Assembly: GCA_041308645.1 (NCBI GenBank)
Contig: JBFZBC010000045.1
Location: 1-11,574 of the forward strand
Direction of reading: 5' to 3'
From: CAIJXO01 sp041308645
GTDB taxonomy: Bacteria > Patescibacteriota > Minisyncoccia > Phycocordibacterales > GWA1-40-21
DNA: 11,574 nt
The notes under the pieces were generated by a model. The model worked only from the letters and a program-made list of their open reading frames with translations, made no database searches and was not told where the DNA came from. Position numbers and translations under genes: made by a program. Of the stretch, positions 1 through 5,643 are shown piece after piece; within the stretch, counting starts at the first letter, position 1; the number at the start of each line of letters is the position of its first letter.

Positions 1-502
1 AAAATATGAAGTGAGAAATTTCATGTGGGGCGGTAGACGATAATCTATCAAATTTTGTTTGATCATTAGCCACTCCGGTAATAGAAAAATAAAATAACTG
101 TAATTTCACATTAAATGGACATACGGGGTAGACAGAGGGCATAATTTTATATTCAAAATGTTCAGTTTCTCCCATAAGATTCTCTAAGGATTTTATGCCT
201 TCATCGATAGCGGGTAATTCAGACATTATATTAGCTTTAGCTTGCTTTATATTATCAGCATACTGCCCCCTAAACCCCGTAATTACTTTATTGATTTTTT
301 GTTTTATTTCACGCTCTGACAAATTTTCTTGGTTTGCGCGAATAACAGCTAGTTCTGGAAATGATTTGAATATAAGATCTTGGTGGCTTTTCCTCTTATT
401 TTTAAAAATATTATAAAAAAACAAATTTGTTTCCAAATCTTGGTCAAAATAATACCCCAGTGATGATTCCTTAATTATTTCTTTATTTGGTTCTTGCTCC
501 AT
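1..502 (-). CDS. Partial hypothetical protein with HExxH zinc-protease motif
   Basis: The frame is open from ATG at 502 to the window edge, giving 167 residues with the C-terminus missing. The start is fixed by a strong AAGGAGG site 9 nt upstream, and only 4 nt separate it from the ABC exporter stop, so the two genes are co-transcribed and probably coupled. The N-terminal part is charged and probably helical (starts MEQEPNKEIIKES). The last visible residues are APHEISHFIF, with HEISH at residues 160-164. This fits the HExxH signature of zincin metallopeptidases, in which two His bind zinc and Glu is the catalytic base. No signal peptide or membrane segment is visible, so it appears cytoplasmic. 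The third zinc ligand would lie beyond the edge. I do not recognise the family. HExxH also occurs by chance, but the hydrophobic run after the second His is typical of real sites. That the gene is real is nearly certain; peptidase function is a moderate inference. Confidence 0.8.
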   Translation of the reverse strand, partial: MEQEPNKEIIKESSLGYYFDQDLETNLFFYNIFKNKRKSHQDLIFKSFPELAVIRANQENLSEREIKQKINKVITGFRGQYADNIKQAKANIMSELPAIDEGIKSLENLMGETEHFEYKIMPSVYPVCPFNVKLQLFYFSITGVANDQTKFDRLSSTAPHEISHFIF

Positions 503-506
503 ATTT

Positions 507-2288
507 TTAAACCTCCTTCTGAATAAAACCTCCGGCCTGGAGTTCCCAGAGATCCTTATAAAGACCGCTTTCCTTGTTTGATAATTCGTCATGACTTCCA
601 TCCTCAATTATTTTTCCGTTTTTCATAGCAATAATTCTGTCCATTTTTCTTATAGTCGAAAGGCGGTGCGCGATGACTATGGTAGTGCAGTTTTTCATCA
701 GGTTATCCAGAGCACTTTGAATAAGCGCTTCTGAGTGGGAATCAAGACTGGAAGTGGCTTCATCGAGAATAAGAATCGGTGCGTGTTTTAGTATCGCTCT
801 GGCAATAGCCACGCGTTGCCTTTCTCCACCAGAAAGCTTGATTCCTCGTTCACCAACAAAGGTGTCATACTTGAGTGGTAAGGTCTCAATAAACTCATCA
901 CAGTGAGCCAGGCGGGCAGCTTCCTTAACCTCATCATCCGTCGCCTCACGTCGGCCGTATCGAATATTATCCATCAAGGTTCGATGAAATAAAACTGGAT
1001 CTTGCGGGACGAGGCTGATATTTTCTCTCAAACTATCCTGAGTTACAGTCTTAATATCCTGGCCATCAATTTCAATTTTTCCTTTAGTTACGTCGTAAAG
1101 TCGCATAATCAATCTGACGAAAGTGGTTTTTCCAGCACCAGATGGACCAATGATGGCGATTTTTTCTCCTGGCCTGATTGTAAGGTTTAGATTAGGAATG
1201 ACGTCTCTGGTCTCATTAAAATTAAATCCAACATCTGAAAATGTGATTTCTCCCTTACTTACATCTAATTTCTTGGCTGTCGGTATGTCTCCTATCTCAT
1301 ATGGTGTTTCTAAAATTTCAACCATTTCCTTGGCATCGGCAATTCCTTGGTACATTCCTCTTATTGTTTTATTTAGATTCCAAAGCTGGTTAGCTAGGCC
1401 GATTATATATGTCTGCGCTAACACAAAAGTACCTATGGTGGTTAGGCCAAGTTCCCAATATTTTAAGGCGTAATAAAAAATACAGAACTCTATGGTAAAT
1501 ATTAAAAAAGATTGAAAAGCGTCTATGGTATCACTTATATACCAAGAAAACCTAGTTTTATTAGCCTGATTATCAGTTACATCCTTAAAAGCCCTAGATT
1601 CATAATTAATACCAGTAAACAATGAAACAGCACTATTGTTTGTAATGCTATCTGACAGATAACCTGTGGTTTTTGAATCGGTTTCAGCTACAATTATGTC
1701 GTATTTTAGCTTCCACTGGGAAACAAATACAGAAAAAACAACAAATATAATTACCCAAACGAAAAGTATGAGGGATATTATTGGTGCAATAAAATAAGTG
1801 ATAAGTATTGAGCCAATGATAGTAATAATCATTGGGATGATTTGAAATACTATACTGTTACTCAAAACCTCAAATGATCTAGTAAAACGATTTACCCTTT
1901 GAACCAAGCTACCGGTAAAATTATTAGTAAAGAAACTGTATGAATGTTTTAGTAGATAATCAAAGGAATTCTGTTTTAATCTAGCTAATGTCTTTGACAT
2001 CATTGATGATGAAATATAATCTGCGGTTCTCCAGAAAATCCACATCAAAAAATGTAGAGATGCAATAATAACGATAATGTTCATTAAACCACCTATTAAT
2101 AGATGTTTGTCTCCATTTAGACCAAGTAAATCAAAGAATTTCTTATAATAAAGCGGGACAAATATAGAAATAATACTGGTAATAAAATATAAAAAATAAG
2201 AAAGGAAAAAAGGCACTCGATTGGGTTTTACCCCATACCAAAACTGCTTTAATATTTGACCAATCTTAATATTTTGCCCTTTTTTCAT
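507..2288 (-). CDS. ABC exporter half-transporter (MsbA/LmrA type)
   Basis: An ATP-driven exporter subunit with fused membrane and nucleotide-binding domains, expected to act as a homo- or heterodimer in the cytoplasmic membrane. From the start at 2288 it is 593 aa. The membrane domain covers roughly residues 25-315, with several long hydrophobic helices. The ATPase domain has Walker A GPSGAGKTT (381-389), Q-loop LVPQDPV (426-432), signature LSGGERQ (485-491), Walker B with catalytic Glu and D-loop LILDEATSSLD (506-516) and H-loop IVIAHR (537-542). All catalytic residues are present. The frame opens 15 codons earlier at 2333, but that ATG lies upstream of a TATAAT box at 2298-2303, so I chose MKKGQN at 2288. 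Substrate cannot be told; drug or lipid export is usual for the family. It is divergent from the MFS efflux gene and co-transcribed with the HExxH gene. Confidence 0.93.
   Translation of the reverse strand: MKKGQNIKIGQILKQFWYGVKPNRVPFFLSYFLYFITSIISIFVPLYYKKFFDLLGLNGDKHLLIGGLMNIIVIIASLHFLMWIFWRTADYISSSMMSKTLARLKQNSFDYLLKHSYSFFTNNFTGSLVQRVNRFTRSFEVLSNSIVFQIIPMIITIIGSILITYFIAPIISLILFVWVIIFVVFSVFVSQWKLKYDIIVAETDSKTTGYLSDSITNNSAVSLFTGINYESRAFKDVTDNQANKTRFSWYISDTIDAFQSFLIFTIEFCIFYYALKYWELGLTTIGTFVLAQTYIIGLANQLWNLNKTIRGMYQGIADAKEMVEILETPYEIGDIPTAKKLDVSKGEITFSDVGFNFNETRDVIPNLNLTIRPGEKIAIIGPSGAGKTTFVRLIMRLYDVTKGKIEIDGQDIKTVTQDSLRENISLVPQDPVLFHRTLMDNIRYGRREATDDEVKEAARLAHCDEFIETLPLKYDTFVGERGIKLSGGERQRVAIARAILKHAPILILDEATSSLDSHSEALIQSALDNLMKNCTTIVIAHRLSTIRKMDRIIAMKNGKIIEDGSHDELSNKESGLYKDLWELQAGGFIQKEV
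512..518 (-). promoter_or_regulatory. Strong Shine-Dalgarno site for the HExxH gene
   Basis: AAGGAGG on the minus strand, inside the last codons and stop region of the ABC gene, 9 nt before the ATG at 502. It decides the start of the downstream gene, which contrasts with SD-less first genes elsewhere in the window. Confidence 0.8.
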
Positions 2289-2297
2289 TAGTTGGCA

Positions 2298-2326
2298 ATT
2301 ATAACATAAAAATAACCTGCTGAGAA
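2298..2326 (-). promoter_or_regulatory. Promoter of the ABC exporter operon
   Basis: Minus-strand TATAAT at 2298-2303 with a TTCTCA -35-like hexamer at 2321-2326 (17-bp spacer, 4/6 match). The -10 box ends 9 nt before the chosen ATG at 2288, so the transcript would have almost no 5' leader. No SD precedes that ATG. Confidence 0.6.
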
Positions 2327-2338
2327 ATGTCATTTATG

Positions 2339-2387
2339 TATGGATAAATTTTATCCTTATTTCTGGCCATTTATCTGGTTATCCACA
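2339..2387. promoter_or_regulatory. DnaA-box-like / operator-like cluster between divergent promoters
   Basis: A perfect DnaA-box consensus TTATCCACA lies at 2379-2387. An inverted near-match reads TTATCCATA on the minus strand at 2339-2347, and a weaker TTATCCTTA lies at 2351-2359. The GGATAA/TTATCC units also form inverted repeats (2342-2347 with 2351-2356 or 2379-2384). The cluster sits exactly between the minus promoter (2298-2326) and the plus promoter (2396-2425). It could be a DnaA-binding cluster, an operator for another repressor, or AT-rich coincidence. Confidence 0.35.
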
Positions 2388-2395
2388 TCCTGACA

Positions 2396-2425
2396 TTGAC
2401 GATTATTGAATTACGTCTATATCAT
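2396..2425 (+). promoter_or_regulatory. Promoter of the MFS leader transcript
   Basis: TTGACG at 2396-2401 (5/6 to the -35 consensus), 18-bp spacer, TATCAT at 2420-2425 (5/6 to the -10 consensus). Predicted initiation is about 2432-2433, which coincides with the ATG of the leader ORF. Confidence 0.65.
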
Positions 2426-2432
2426 TAGAAGT

Positions 2433-2558
2433 ATGAATAGAATATATTCACAGCTTAATAAAAACCTTATGCCCGATTGTGTCGGCCTTTTTGCCACAAC
2501 TATCGGAAATAATATTTTGTTTAGCCGTGATATTTTTAAAGGCCCGCGCAGGACCTAA
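2433..2558 (+). CDS. 41-codon leader peptide ORF upstream of MFS exporter
   Basis: ATG at 2433 to TAA at 2556-2558 encodes MNRIYSQLNK... ending IFKGPRRT, 41 aa. The ATG lies 7 nt behind the -10 box, so translation would start on a leaderless RNA. The ORF ends 21 nt before the terminator hairpin at 2580. Codons 28-33 contain the sequence that forms the alternative helix with the terminator's 5' arm. This arrangement (promoter, short ORF, terminator, resistance-type transporter gene) matches ribosome-mediated attenuation leaders such as the one upstream of Bacillus bmrCD. I see no classical amino-acid codon run, which argues against amino-acid attenuation. The peptide itself is not recognised, and its role is likely to be in the act of translation. 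It could be a chance ORF, but its start and end positions relative to the signals make that less likely. Confidence 0.6.
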   Translation: MNRIYSQLNKNLMPDCVGLFATTIGNNILFSRDIFKGPRRT

Positions 2559-2600
2559 AAAACTCCCCCTCCAACTTAGAAGGATCTCGGCTAAACGAAA
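2515..2600 (+). promoter_or_regulatory. Candidate antiterminator helix in the MFS leader
   Basis: TTTTGTTTAGCCG (2515-2527) can pair with CGGCTAAACGAAA (2588-2600): 13 pairs with one U-G, extended by three more pairs (2529-2531 with 2584-2586) across one U-U mismatch. The 3' strand of this helix is the 5' arm and loop of the terminator at 2580-2612, so the two structures exclude each other. The 5' strand lies inside the leader ORF, so a translating ribosome would block antiterminator formation. Confidence 0.65.
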
Positions 2601-2618
2601 GCTGAGATCCTTTTGTTT
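2580..2618 (+). terminator. Intrinsic terminator in the MFS leader (attenuator)
   Basis: Arms AAGGATCTCGGCT (2580-2592) and AGCTGAGATCCTT (2600-2612) give a 13-bp stem with one G-U pair and a 7-nt loop, running into the T-rich tract TTTTGTTT at 2611-2618. It lies between the MFS promoter and the MFS gene, not at the end of a gene, so it should act as a conditional terminator. Confidence 0.8.
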
Positions 2619-2669
2619 AGCATTGGTCTATCTGGTGATATACCTCTCAGTTCTTTGAAATTTGATCTC

Positions 2670-2675
2670 AAGGAG
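2670..2675 (+). promoter_or_regulatory. Shine-Dalgarno site fixing the MFS start
   Basis: AAGGAG 7 nt before ATG 2683. The longer frame beginning with TTG at 2662 would place this site inside the coding sequence, so 2683 is preferred. The 7 bases GATCTCA at 2664-2670 just before it are complementary to the 3' arm of the terminator (2603-2609). Confidence 0.8.
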
Positions 2676-2682
2676 AAGTGTT

Positions 2683-3882
2683 ATGATGAGTAAAAAGATT
2701 ACTAGCACCTTTTATGTTATTTCTGCTCTTATAAGTGGAAGTATGGGATTCACAATGGGTTACTATAGTGAATTCCTACGCGCAGCCGGGCTCAACGAGT
2801 TCTGGGTAAATATGGTGAATCTGTCATTTTTTATCACCATTACTGTGTTTGAAATTCCAACTGGACTTTTTGCCGATATTTTTGGTCGAAAGGGTTCACT
2901 TGTAATTTCGCTTATACTCAGCAGTATATCATTGGCTATTTATGGATTATCACATTGTTTTATTGGCTTTGTGGTATCCGAGATTATTATTGGTATGGGT
3001 CATACCTTTATGAGCGGTGCATTTGATGCCTGGCTTACAGACAGCTTAAATACCGAGAGTAAAAAGTATAATCTAGTAAAAATTTACAAAAATAATAGCT
3101 GGTTCTGCTTGGCCTCGGCGATATTAATGGGTATGATTGGTGGAGTTGCAAGTAAGCATGGCTTGAATATGCCATTCTTTTGTGGAAGCATACTATTTGT
3201 TATCGCTGCTGTAGTGACCTGTGTAATAATGAAGGAAACACGTCAAAATATTAAGGTGTTATCCTTTAGACATTACATAGTGAAATCAAGAGAAATCTGG
3301 GTGAATAGTGTGCTGTTTGCCAGAACTGACAAAAACTTTCTTTTTGTCTTAATTAGTTCTGGTGTGATGGCATTTGCTGTCATGACAACAAACATGCAAT
3401 GGCCAAAAATATGCAAAGCCATAGGATATGATGCTTCAGATAATGGTATAGTTGGTGGCGTCATATTATTTATGGTGGCTCTTGGTTCTGCTTTGAGTAA
3501 ATATCTAAGGTATGGGATAAAGAATCAAAAGATTGAGATCCTACTTGGTCAGATAATCGTTGGCGTTGGTATTGCTTCGGCATTATTGTTTGCCAGTAAA
3601 TATTCGATTATCTTTTTCTTTTTATTGCACGAAATGGGGCGCGGTGCCGTGGGAACTCTTCGAAAAGCCTTTACACAGGAATGTATTGCCTCAGATGATG
3701 AGAGAGCCACGCTTGGTTCTTTTGTATCGATGGTAGAACATTGTGGTGGAGCAGTAGGGCTAATTGTTTCAGGCATCGTTGCCGAATGTTCTGGGTTTAT
3801 GCCAGCTTGGGTTTTATCTGGCACGCTCTTGATTATTTTTTCTGTAATATTGCTTTTGCGATATAAGAAGAAATTAATCTGA
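2683..3882 (+). CDS. MFS exporter (drug-efflux-like)
   Basis: A 399-aa membrane protein of major facilitator type, probably a proton antiporter exporting a small molecule. About 12 hydrophobic segments run along the whole length. MFS motif A appears as GLFADIFGRKGS at residues 61-72, between helices 2 and 3, and FDAWLTD lies at about 114-120 in the fourth helix region. The length is normal for 12-helix drug efflux members. The C-terminus is short and basic (LLRYKKKLI). The start is set by AAGGAG at 2670-2675. UGA is the stop codon; it is followed directly by a terminator. The long leader with attenuator suggests expression induced by a ribosome-affecting signal, perhaps an antibiotic, which would fit an efflux role. 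The substrate cannot be read from the sequence, and nutrient uptake or another MFS role is not excluded. Confidence 0.9.
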   Translation: MMSKKITSTFYVISALISGSMGFTMGYYSEFLRAAGLNEFWVNMVNLSFFITITVFEIPTGLFADIFGRKGSLVISLILSSISLAIYGLSHCFIGFVVSEIIIGMGHTFMSGAFDAWLTDSLNTESKKYNLVKIYKNNSWFCLASAILMGMIGGVASKHGLNMPFFCGSILFVIAAVVTCVIMKETRQNIKVLSFRHYIVKSREIWVNSVLFARTDKNFLFVLISSGVMAFAVMTTNMQWPKICKAIGYDASDNGIVGGVILFMVALGSALSKYLRYGIKNQKIEILLGQIIVGVGIASALLFASKYSIIFFFLLHEMGRGAVGTLRKAFTQECIASDDERATLGSFVSMVEHCGGAVGLIVSGIVAECSGFMPAWVLSGTLLIIFSVILLLRYKKKLI

Positions 3883-3888
3883 GCTAAG

Positions 3889-3923
3889 GGGTCGTTTGCT
3901 TAATCACAAACGACCCTTTTTTT
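3889..3923 (+). terminator. Intrinsic terminator after the MFS gene
   Basis: GGGTCGTTTG (3889-3898) pairs perfectly with CAAACGACCC (3907-3916) around an 8-nt loop and is followed by seven T (3917-3923). The T tract overlaps the stop codon of the convergent CYTH gene. On the minus strand the hairpin lacks a good U tract, so it is mainly a plus-strand terminator. Confidence 0.9.
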
Positions 3924-4515
3924 ATTTCCGTTTAATTTCTAGCCAGTCAGGTACAGGTATAAAGGTAATTTCCTCCCAACCATCAATTTCGTCTTCAGTA
4001 ACGTTATAATATTTTTGATACGCATTTTCAATACTACCATAAATAGCATTCTTCCAATCAAAACCTAACAGATCAGAAACTTTATGAATTTCCTCCTCGC
4101 TTAGTGATTCTATTTCCAAACACGTTGGAATCCACGGCCAAGTATCAATGGTTATTTCCGAATTTCCTATCGTCCATTTTTCTCTCTTTGTTTCTTGATA
4201 TGATTTACTATCAAAACCACAAGCCTGAAGAAAATCACACATAATATCAAAGTCACTAACATCCAAGGTAATTTCTTTTGTGCCGTGTAGAGTACGATCC
4301 TGTAACTGTTTATAACTTAATGTTATTTTTTTATCCCCCTCATCCCTAACTCGTATCCATGCACCGATTTTTCTTAATTTTTCATCTGGATAATCATAAA
4401 CTTTTCTTTTCATCAAGCGCTCTGGGTATTCTAAAGATGCACCGATCTCTTTTAATCTAGCTCTGACCTTTTCCACATTTATATTTAGGAACTTTGCTTC
4501 AATTTCTGTTTTCAT
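3922..4515 (-). CDS. CYTH-domain protein (CyaB / class IV adenylate cyclase-like)
   Basis: A 197-aa cytoplasmic protein of the CYTH superfamily, whose members use a beta-barrel tunnel to bind triphosphates with two divalent metals (class IV adenylate cyclase, thiamine triphosphatase, inorganic triphosphatase). The defining ExExK is EIEAK at residues 4-8. Expected tunnel residues follow: R55 and R57 (WIRVR), K69 (LSYKQ), E81 (KEITLDV), the KREK stretch at 110-113, D124, and paired acids E134/E136 in CLEIES. Length is close to the CyaB family norm. It lies 8 nt behind the Nudix gene without a clear SD, so it is probably translated by coupling. The exact activity cannot be assigned: many CyaB-like proteins in bacteria are triphosphatases and not cyclases. 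Its partner enzyme suggests nucleotide or triphosphate housekeeping. UAA stop. Confidence 0.88.
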   Translation of the reverse strand: MKTEIEAKFLNINVEKVRARLKEIGASLEYPERLMKRKVYDYPDEKLRKIGAWIRVRDEGDKKITLSYKQLQDRTLHGTKEITLDVSDFDIMCDFLQACGFDSKSYQETKREKWTIGNSEITIDTWPWIPTCLEIESLSEEEIHKVSDLLGFDWKNAIYGSIENAYQKYYNVTEDEIDGWEEITFIPVPDWLEIKRK

Positions 4516-4523
4516 TTATTTTT

Positions 4524-4952
4524 CTATGAAAATCTTATAGTATCTGAGAGTATCACATTATTATTAAAATCGATTTGTACTTCTTTTGGCTTAAGACCCT
4601 TTGTATCATTTTTCTTTAGCCAGTATATTTCAGCTAGTTCGTGCTTGTGTGTACCACCCAAATTTTCAATTATAAGGTAATCCTTCGAATTAGTAATTTC
4701 AAAAAAGAACTCTATTGATTGTTTGTCATTTTTATCTATAAAGTTTCGTACATATAATAACCGACCGACATTTGGCGTTATTCCTAATTCTTCAATAATT
4801 TCCCTTTTCATACAATCACGCACATTTTCTCCCCAATCAAGATGCCCACCAGGGAGAGCATAATAATCAGCTTTTTGTGAGTGCTTCACCACTAAAAGCT
4901 TGCCTTCATGAACAATAATCCCTCGGCAACGTATAATAATATTATTTTCCAT
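4524..4952 (-). CDS. Nudix hydrolase
   Basis: A 142-aa protein with a perfect Nudix box, GX5EX7REUXEEXGU, at residues 36-58 (G36, E42, R50, E51, E54, E55, G57), which binds Mg2+ and hydrolyses nucleoside diphosphates linked to another moiety. The preceding YYALPGG is the typical strand entering the box. Length is normal for a single-domain Nudix enzyme of the MutT/ADP-ribose type; the substrate cannot be told. The ATG at 4952 lies 7 nt behind an extended -10 (TGG-TATTAT), and no SD is present, so a leaderless transcript is likely. It is the first gene of a two-gene unit with the CYTH protein 8 nt downstream, which points to shared regulation and related substrates. UAG stop. Confidence 0.93.
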   Translation of the reverse strand: MENNIIIRCRGIIVHEGKLLVVKHSQKADYYALPGGHLDWGENVRDCMKREIIEELGITPNVGRLLYVRNFIDKNDKQSIEFFFEITNSKDYLIIENLGGTHKHELAEIYWLKKNDTKGLKPKEVQIDFNNNVILSDTIRFS

Positions 4953-4959
4953 AAATTTG

Positions 4960-5000
4960 ATAATACCACAAATTATAGTAAACTTAAATCATTATGACAG
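4960..5000 (-). promoter_or_regulatory. Promoter region of nudix-CYTH unit
   Basis: Two possible -10 boxes on the minus strand. TATTAT at 4960-4965 is preceded by TGG (extended -10) and ends 7 nt before the ATG. TATAAT at 4972-4977 has a CTGTCA -35-like box at 4995-5000 with a 17-bp spacer, giving a leader of about 13 nt. Either gives an SD-less, very short 5' end. Confidence 0.55.
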
Positions 5001-5121
5001 AAATAGAATTAAAAAAAATATTCAGATATAGAAAGTCATTTAGAGGAATTAGGGTATAAAAAGATAGATTAATATCTGTAAACTTTAGTGTATTCACACT
5101 AGATTTATTCAAAAAACTATG
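4978..5121. other. Intergenic AT-rich stretch; possible degenerate short ORF
   Basis: No convincing gene. A plus-strand ATG at 4994 gives 21 codons (MTEIELKKIFRYRKSF...) ending at 5059. In the +1 frame the continuation reads LEELGYKKID before a stop. The two halves look like coding text joined by a frameshift, so this may be a decayed gene fragment, but it is very short. Confidence 0.25.
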
Positions 5122-5127
5122 TATAAT
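5122..5127 (+). promoter_or_regulatory. -10 box for tRNA-Thr
   Basis: Consensus TATAAT 24 nt before the tRNA 5' end, leaving a leader of about 17 nt. No good -35 hexamer is seen at the usual distance. Confidence 0.5.
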
Positions 5128-5150
5128 ACTTAGGTTCTATAATAATTAAT

Positions 5151-5226
5151 GCCACCTTAGCTCATTTGGTAGAGCGCCACTTTTGTAAAGTGGATGCGGT
5201 CAGTTCGAATCTGGCAGGTGGCTCCA
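5151..5226 (+). tRNA. tRNA-Thr (anticodon UGU)
   Basis: A 76-nt cloverleaf with encoded CCA. Acceptor GCCACCT pairs with AGGTGGC, followed by discriminator T and CCA at 5224-5226. The D-arm includes TAGCTCATTTGGTAGAGC. The anticodon stem CCACT/AGTGG (5177-5181, 5189-5193) holds loop TTTGTAA with anticodon TGT at 5184-5186. The T-arm GTCAG-TTCGAAT-CTGGC has one wobble pair. It reads Thr codons ACA and, by wobble, others. It is transcribed opposite to the flanking protein genes and ends at a shared hairpin. Confidence 0.97.
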
Positions 5227-5227
5227 A

Positions 5228-5250
5228 AAAATCACCCTCTAGGTGATTTT
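5228..5250. terminator. Symmetrical (bidirectional) terminator
   Basis: AAAATCACC (5228-5236) and GGTGATTTT (5242-5250) form a perfect 9-bp stem with a 5-nt loop. On the plus strand it follows the tRNA CCA by one base and leads into TTTT-AATTT. On the minus strand it follows the membrane-protein stop and leads into six U. It serves both converging transcripts in 23 bp. Confidence 0.85.
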
Positions 5251-5641
5251 AATTTATATTATTTTCCCTCTCCTCCCGTAAACTCTTCTTATAATCTGAA
5301 ACATCTTTTAAGAAAAAAGAAGTTGAACCTTTATTATTAGAGGCAACCGGCTCTCTTTTAACGAAAAAACTTGATTGCTCATGATCAAATTGTCTTTTTA
5401 TACTGATAAATATTCGATGAGTTTTAATAACAACCCAAGAAATAACTCGCCTTGTGTTTTTAAAATTAACATGACTCCACCAAAATTTTAAATTAGCCCA
5501 GCTTTTTAAAACTAAATTATCACTCTTTACAAATAAATTCTCGAGAAAAATCTTTCTACCATAATAAATATCCAAACCTTTTATGGTAAATAAGAGAACA
5601 ATTAAAACTAAAGATATAATAAATACAATAAAAGCTACCAT
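5249..5641 (-). CDS. Small single-pass membrane protein, unknown
   Basis: 130 aa. Residues 2-20 form one hydrophobic helix (IVFIISLVLIVLLFTIKG), followed by a basic, aromatic-rich middle (KSWANLKFWWSHVNF, KTHRIFISIKRQF) and a charged C-terminal tail (KKSLREERENNIN). This predicts an N-terminal anchor with a cytoplasmic basic body; Lys/Arg after the helix favour an inside C-terminus. It starts 2 nt after the tsf stop and has no SD, so translation coupling to tsf is likely. It ends inside the shared terminator, making it the last gene of the translation cluster. I do not recognise a family; the basic body could bind RNA or ribosomes, but that is only a guess from context. Confidence 0.8.
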   Translation of the reverse strand: MVAFIVFIISLVLIVLLFTIKGLDIYYGRKIFLENLFVKSDNLVLKSWANLKFWWSHVNFKNTRRVISWVVIKTHRIFISIKRQFDHEQSSFFVKREPVASNNKGSTSFFLKDVSDYKKSLREERENNIN

Positions 5642-5643
5642 AA

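Noticed and set aside
195..416. Plus-strand open frames such as 195-416, 1123-1473, 5816-6040, 6487-6783 and 11216-11512.
   Set aside because: They lie opposite well-supported minus-strand genes, have no promoter or RBS, and read as antisense shadows.
2289..2333. Earlier start of the ABC exporter at 2333 (15 extra residues).
   Set aside because: The ATG at 2333 lies upstream of the only good -10 box (2298-2303), and the extra residues do not resemble exporter N-termini; MKKGQN at 2288 is preferred.
2471..2492. Small hairpin CCGA-TTGTG-TCGG followed by TTTTT as an extra terminator in the leader.
   Set aside because: Only 4 contiguous pairs, inside the leader ORF; too weak to call as a terminator.
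2541..2563. PreQ1-type riboswitch resemblance of AGGCCCGCGCAGGACCT followed by AAAAAACT.
   Set aside because: The P1 stem would be only three clean pairs and the conserved loop bases are not recognisable; the downstream gene is an exporter and the ORF/attenuator explains the region better.
2662..2682. TTG start at 2662 for the MFS gene.
   Set aside because: It would place the strong AAGGAG site inside the coding sequence; ATG 2683 has ideal spacing to it.
3273..3824. Minus-strand open frames inside the MFS gene (3273-3464 and 3549-3824).
   Set aside because: Antisense shadows of the MFS coding sequence with no start signals or recognisable protein features.
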